From: Orthonyx spaldingii
Taxonomy: Eukaryota > Chordata > Aves > Passeriformes > Orthonychidae
DNA length: 64,000 bases
Reading direction: 5' to 3'
Assembly: GCA_013397795.1 (NCBI GenBank)
Contig: VZTJ01005931.1
Location: 49,911 to 113,910 of the forward strand
Positions 62,727 to 64,000 of the stretch are shown here, in pieces. The position numbers were made by a program, and so were the translations under genes. The notes beneath the pieces are model-generated. The model searched no databases, was not told where the DNA came from, and worked only from the letters and a program-made list of their open reading frames with translations. Positions within the stretch are counted from its first letter, which is position 1. Every line of letters starts with the position of its first letter.

Positions 62727-64000
62727 TGTTTTAGGTTTGCTATTGAAAAGAAAAAAGAACAAGGGCAAAGGAAAAACATCAGAGAACCTCCATCAGCTTC
62801 CAAAATGGTCCCTAGCTGAATGGGCTTGGGAAAAAGTATAAGCATTTTACTTTCTTCAGTATGCCCTGCAGCATTTGTCCATCATTTTCTTTGAGATGAG
62901 CCAGTCTCATTTAACTCCAATATTTACTGATAAAAATATTCCTCTCTTTTGTTTTCCTGGAATATTTCAGCCTGGCTCTGCAGTCAGGCATTTCTGAGGA
63001 GTATTTCCTTCAGTTCAGCAGAATCCTCAACTTTGGACCAGGTTTTAAAAATAGTAAGCTTCTACCTTTTTTTTTTTTTAATTTTTCCCCTTTCCTTGCT
63101 GTTTCCTTTTAATTACCAAGGTACAGCTGGAAAGAGGGAGAGAGACAGAGATTCTCCTTTGTTTTGAACTTTCAGTTAGACCAAAGACTTGTGCTTCAGC
63201 AAAGAGATGCTGCTCTGCCAAAGGCCATCCTTCACTTCTGTTATGCCTCGTTGCCTCGCCTCCCTGCATGAGAGAAAACCCCCAACAATATTGTCTCCCT
63301 CGAGCTCTAAGAAAACAGGTAATGATGCATGGATGTGCAATGAAATTTCAAAAATGTGCACTGACTTTTTAGAAATATGCCAACTGTCAAATAAAAAATA
63401 AAATTAAAAATCAGACCTAGCCAATATTTAAACCATGAAGTCCTCAATAGCACCGACTCTGAACTGAAGCCTCTGTCACAGCACAGCATCATGCCCAATA
63501 TTTGTTGTTTACAGTTTACCCCAAAAATGTGACCTGGTGCTTAACCCAAAAGATGGTTTGCTCATTGTTATTACCTATTGCCAGCCTACTACTGACACAC
63601 TTCAGCAGTCCTTGAGTGTGTCCTGTATAAGGTTTTTATAGGTTTTCCTATTCAAAAAGCCTTAGAAAATCATAGCTTTGGTTGTATAATGACCTGGGCA
63701 TATGTATAGAGATACCCAGCAGGCAGGACTCTGTATTTTGTGCTTTTGTGAAGGCAGAGTGATAGCAATTTCTTCTGAGCTGGGTACAGAAACCAAGCTA
63801 TAGATGCAGATACATTGACAAGTTATGTGTAAACTCTCTGTGTTGAGTAATATTGGGTTTAATTTTCCTACAGATATATGTATTTATGGCTGTACCATAT
63901 GCTGTGCACCCAAAGATTTGCTATTAAGTGAATGTGCAAATGGACATCCATCTCTAGTGGGAGTATATATACCTACATATGTAAGCACATGAATGAAGAG
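62727..64000. other. Unique noncoding DNA to the window end
   Basis: AT-rich, with a T-rich run near 63068-63082. No repeat family and no convincing exon. Open frames are at most 72 codons. Confidence 0.55.

Noticed and set aside
1..64000. Bacterial-type features (operons, CRISPR, insertion sequences, riboswitches)
   Set aside because: Repeat content and coding density are those of a vertebrate genome; none of these features is present.

Overview
The window reads as a stretch of a bird nuclear genome with no complete protein-coding gene. The main evidence is the repeat content. All LINE copies I recognise are CR1, the dominant avian/reptilian retrotransposon. There are old MIR/CORE-type SINE fossils, a solo retroviral LTR with a target-site duplication, and no Alu, B1 or L1. 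Recognisable interspersed repeats cover only a small part of the window, as expected for birds. A passerine is plausible from the look of the LTRs, but that is inference. There are no operons, ribosome-binding sites, tRNA or rRNA genes, or CRISPR arrays.

Layout. 1-9081 is unique noncoding DNA with two SINE fossils (about 1490-1645 on + and 3938-4135 on -). 9082-11048 holds two CR1 copies, both minus strand, about 120 bp apart. They carry broken ORF2 remains, including the FADDT reverse-transcriptase motif. 11049-30400 is unique sequence with AT-rich clusters of homeodomain, POU and SOX motifs, plus one candidate terminal exon on the minus strand (about 19950-20151). 30400-44380 contains an old CR1 (about 30400-30760, +), a hairpin at 33168-33215, an LTR-like unit from 38858, another SINE fossil (39880-40030, -) and a third CR1 (44150-44380, +). 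44381-56059 is unique DNA with a (TG)n microsatellite and a perfect 12-bp-arm palindrome. 56060-64000 has an old minus-strand CR1, the solo LTR at 58496-58955, a CpG-rich motif-dense segment at 61560-61870 and a possible third LTR-like end near 62650.

Interpretation. The window is a gene desert or the interior of a very large intron. Its likely function, if any, is cis-regulatory. The best regulatory candidates are 61560-61870, 17101-17215 (an inverted AACAAT pair resembling a SOX dimer site), 12361-12450 and 43180-43275. I did not find a convincing undescribed system. The oddities below are small and local, and none was tested against a database or alignment.
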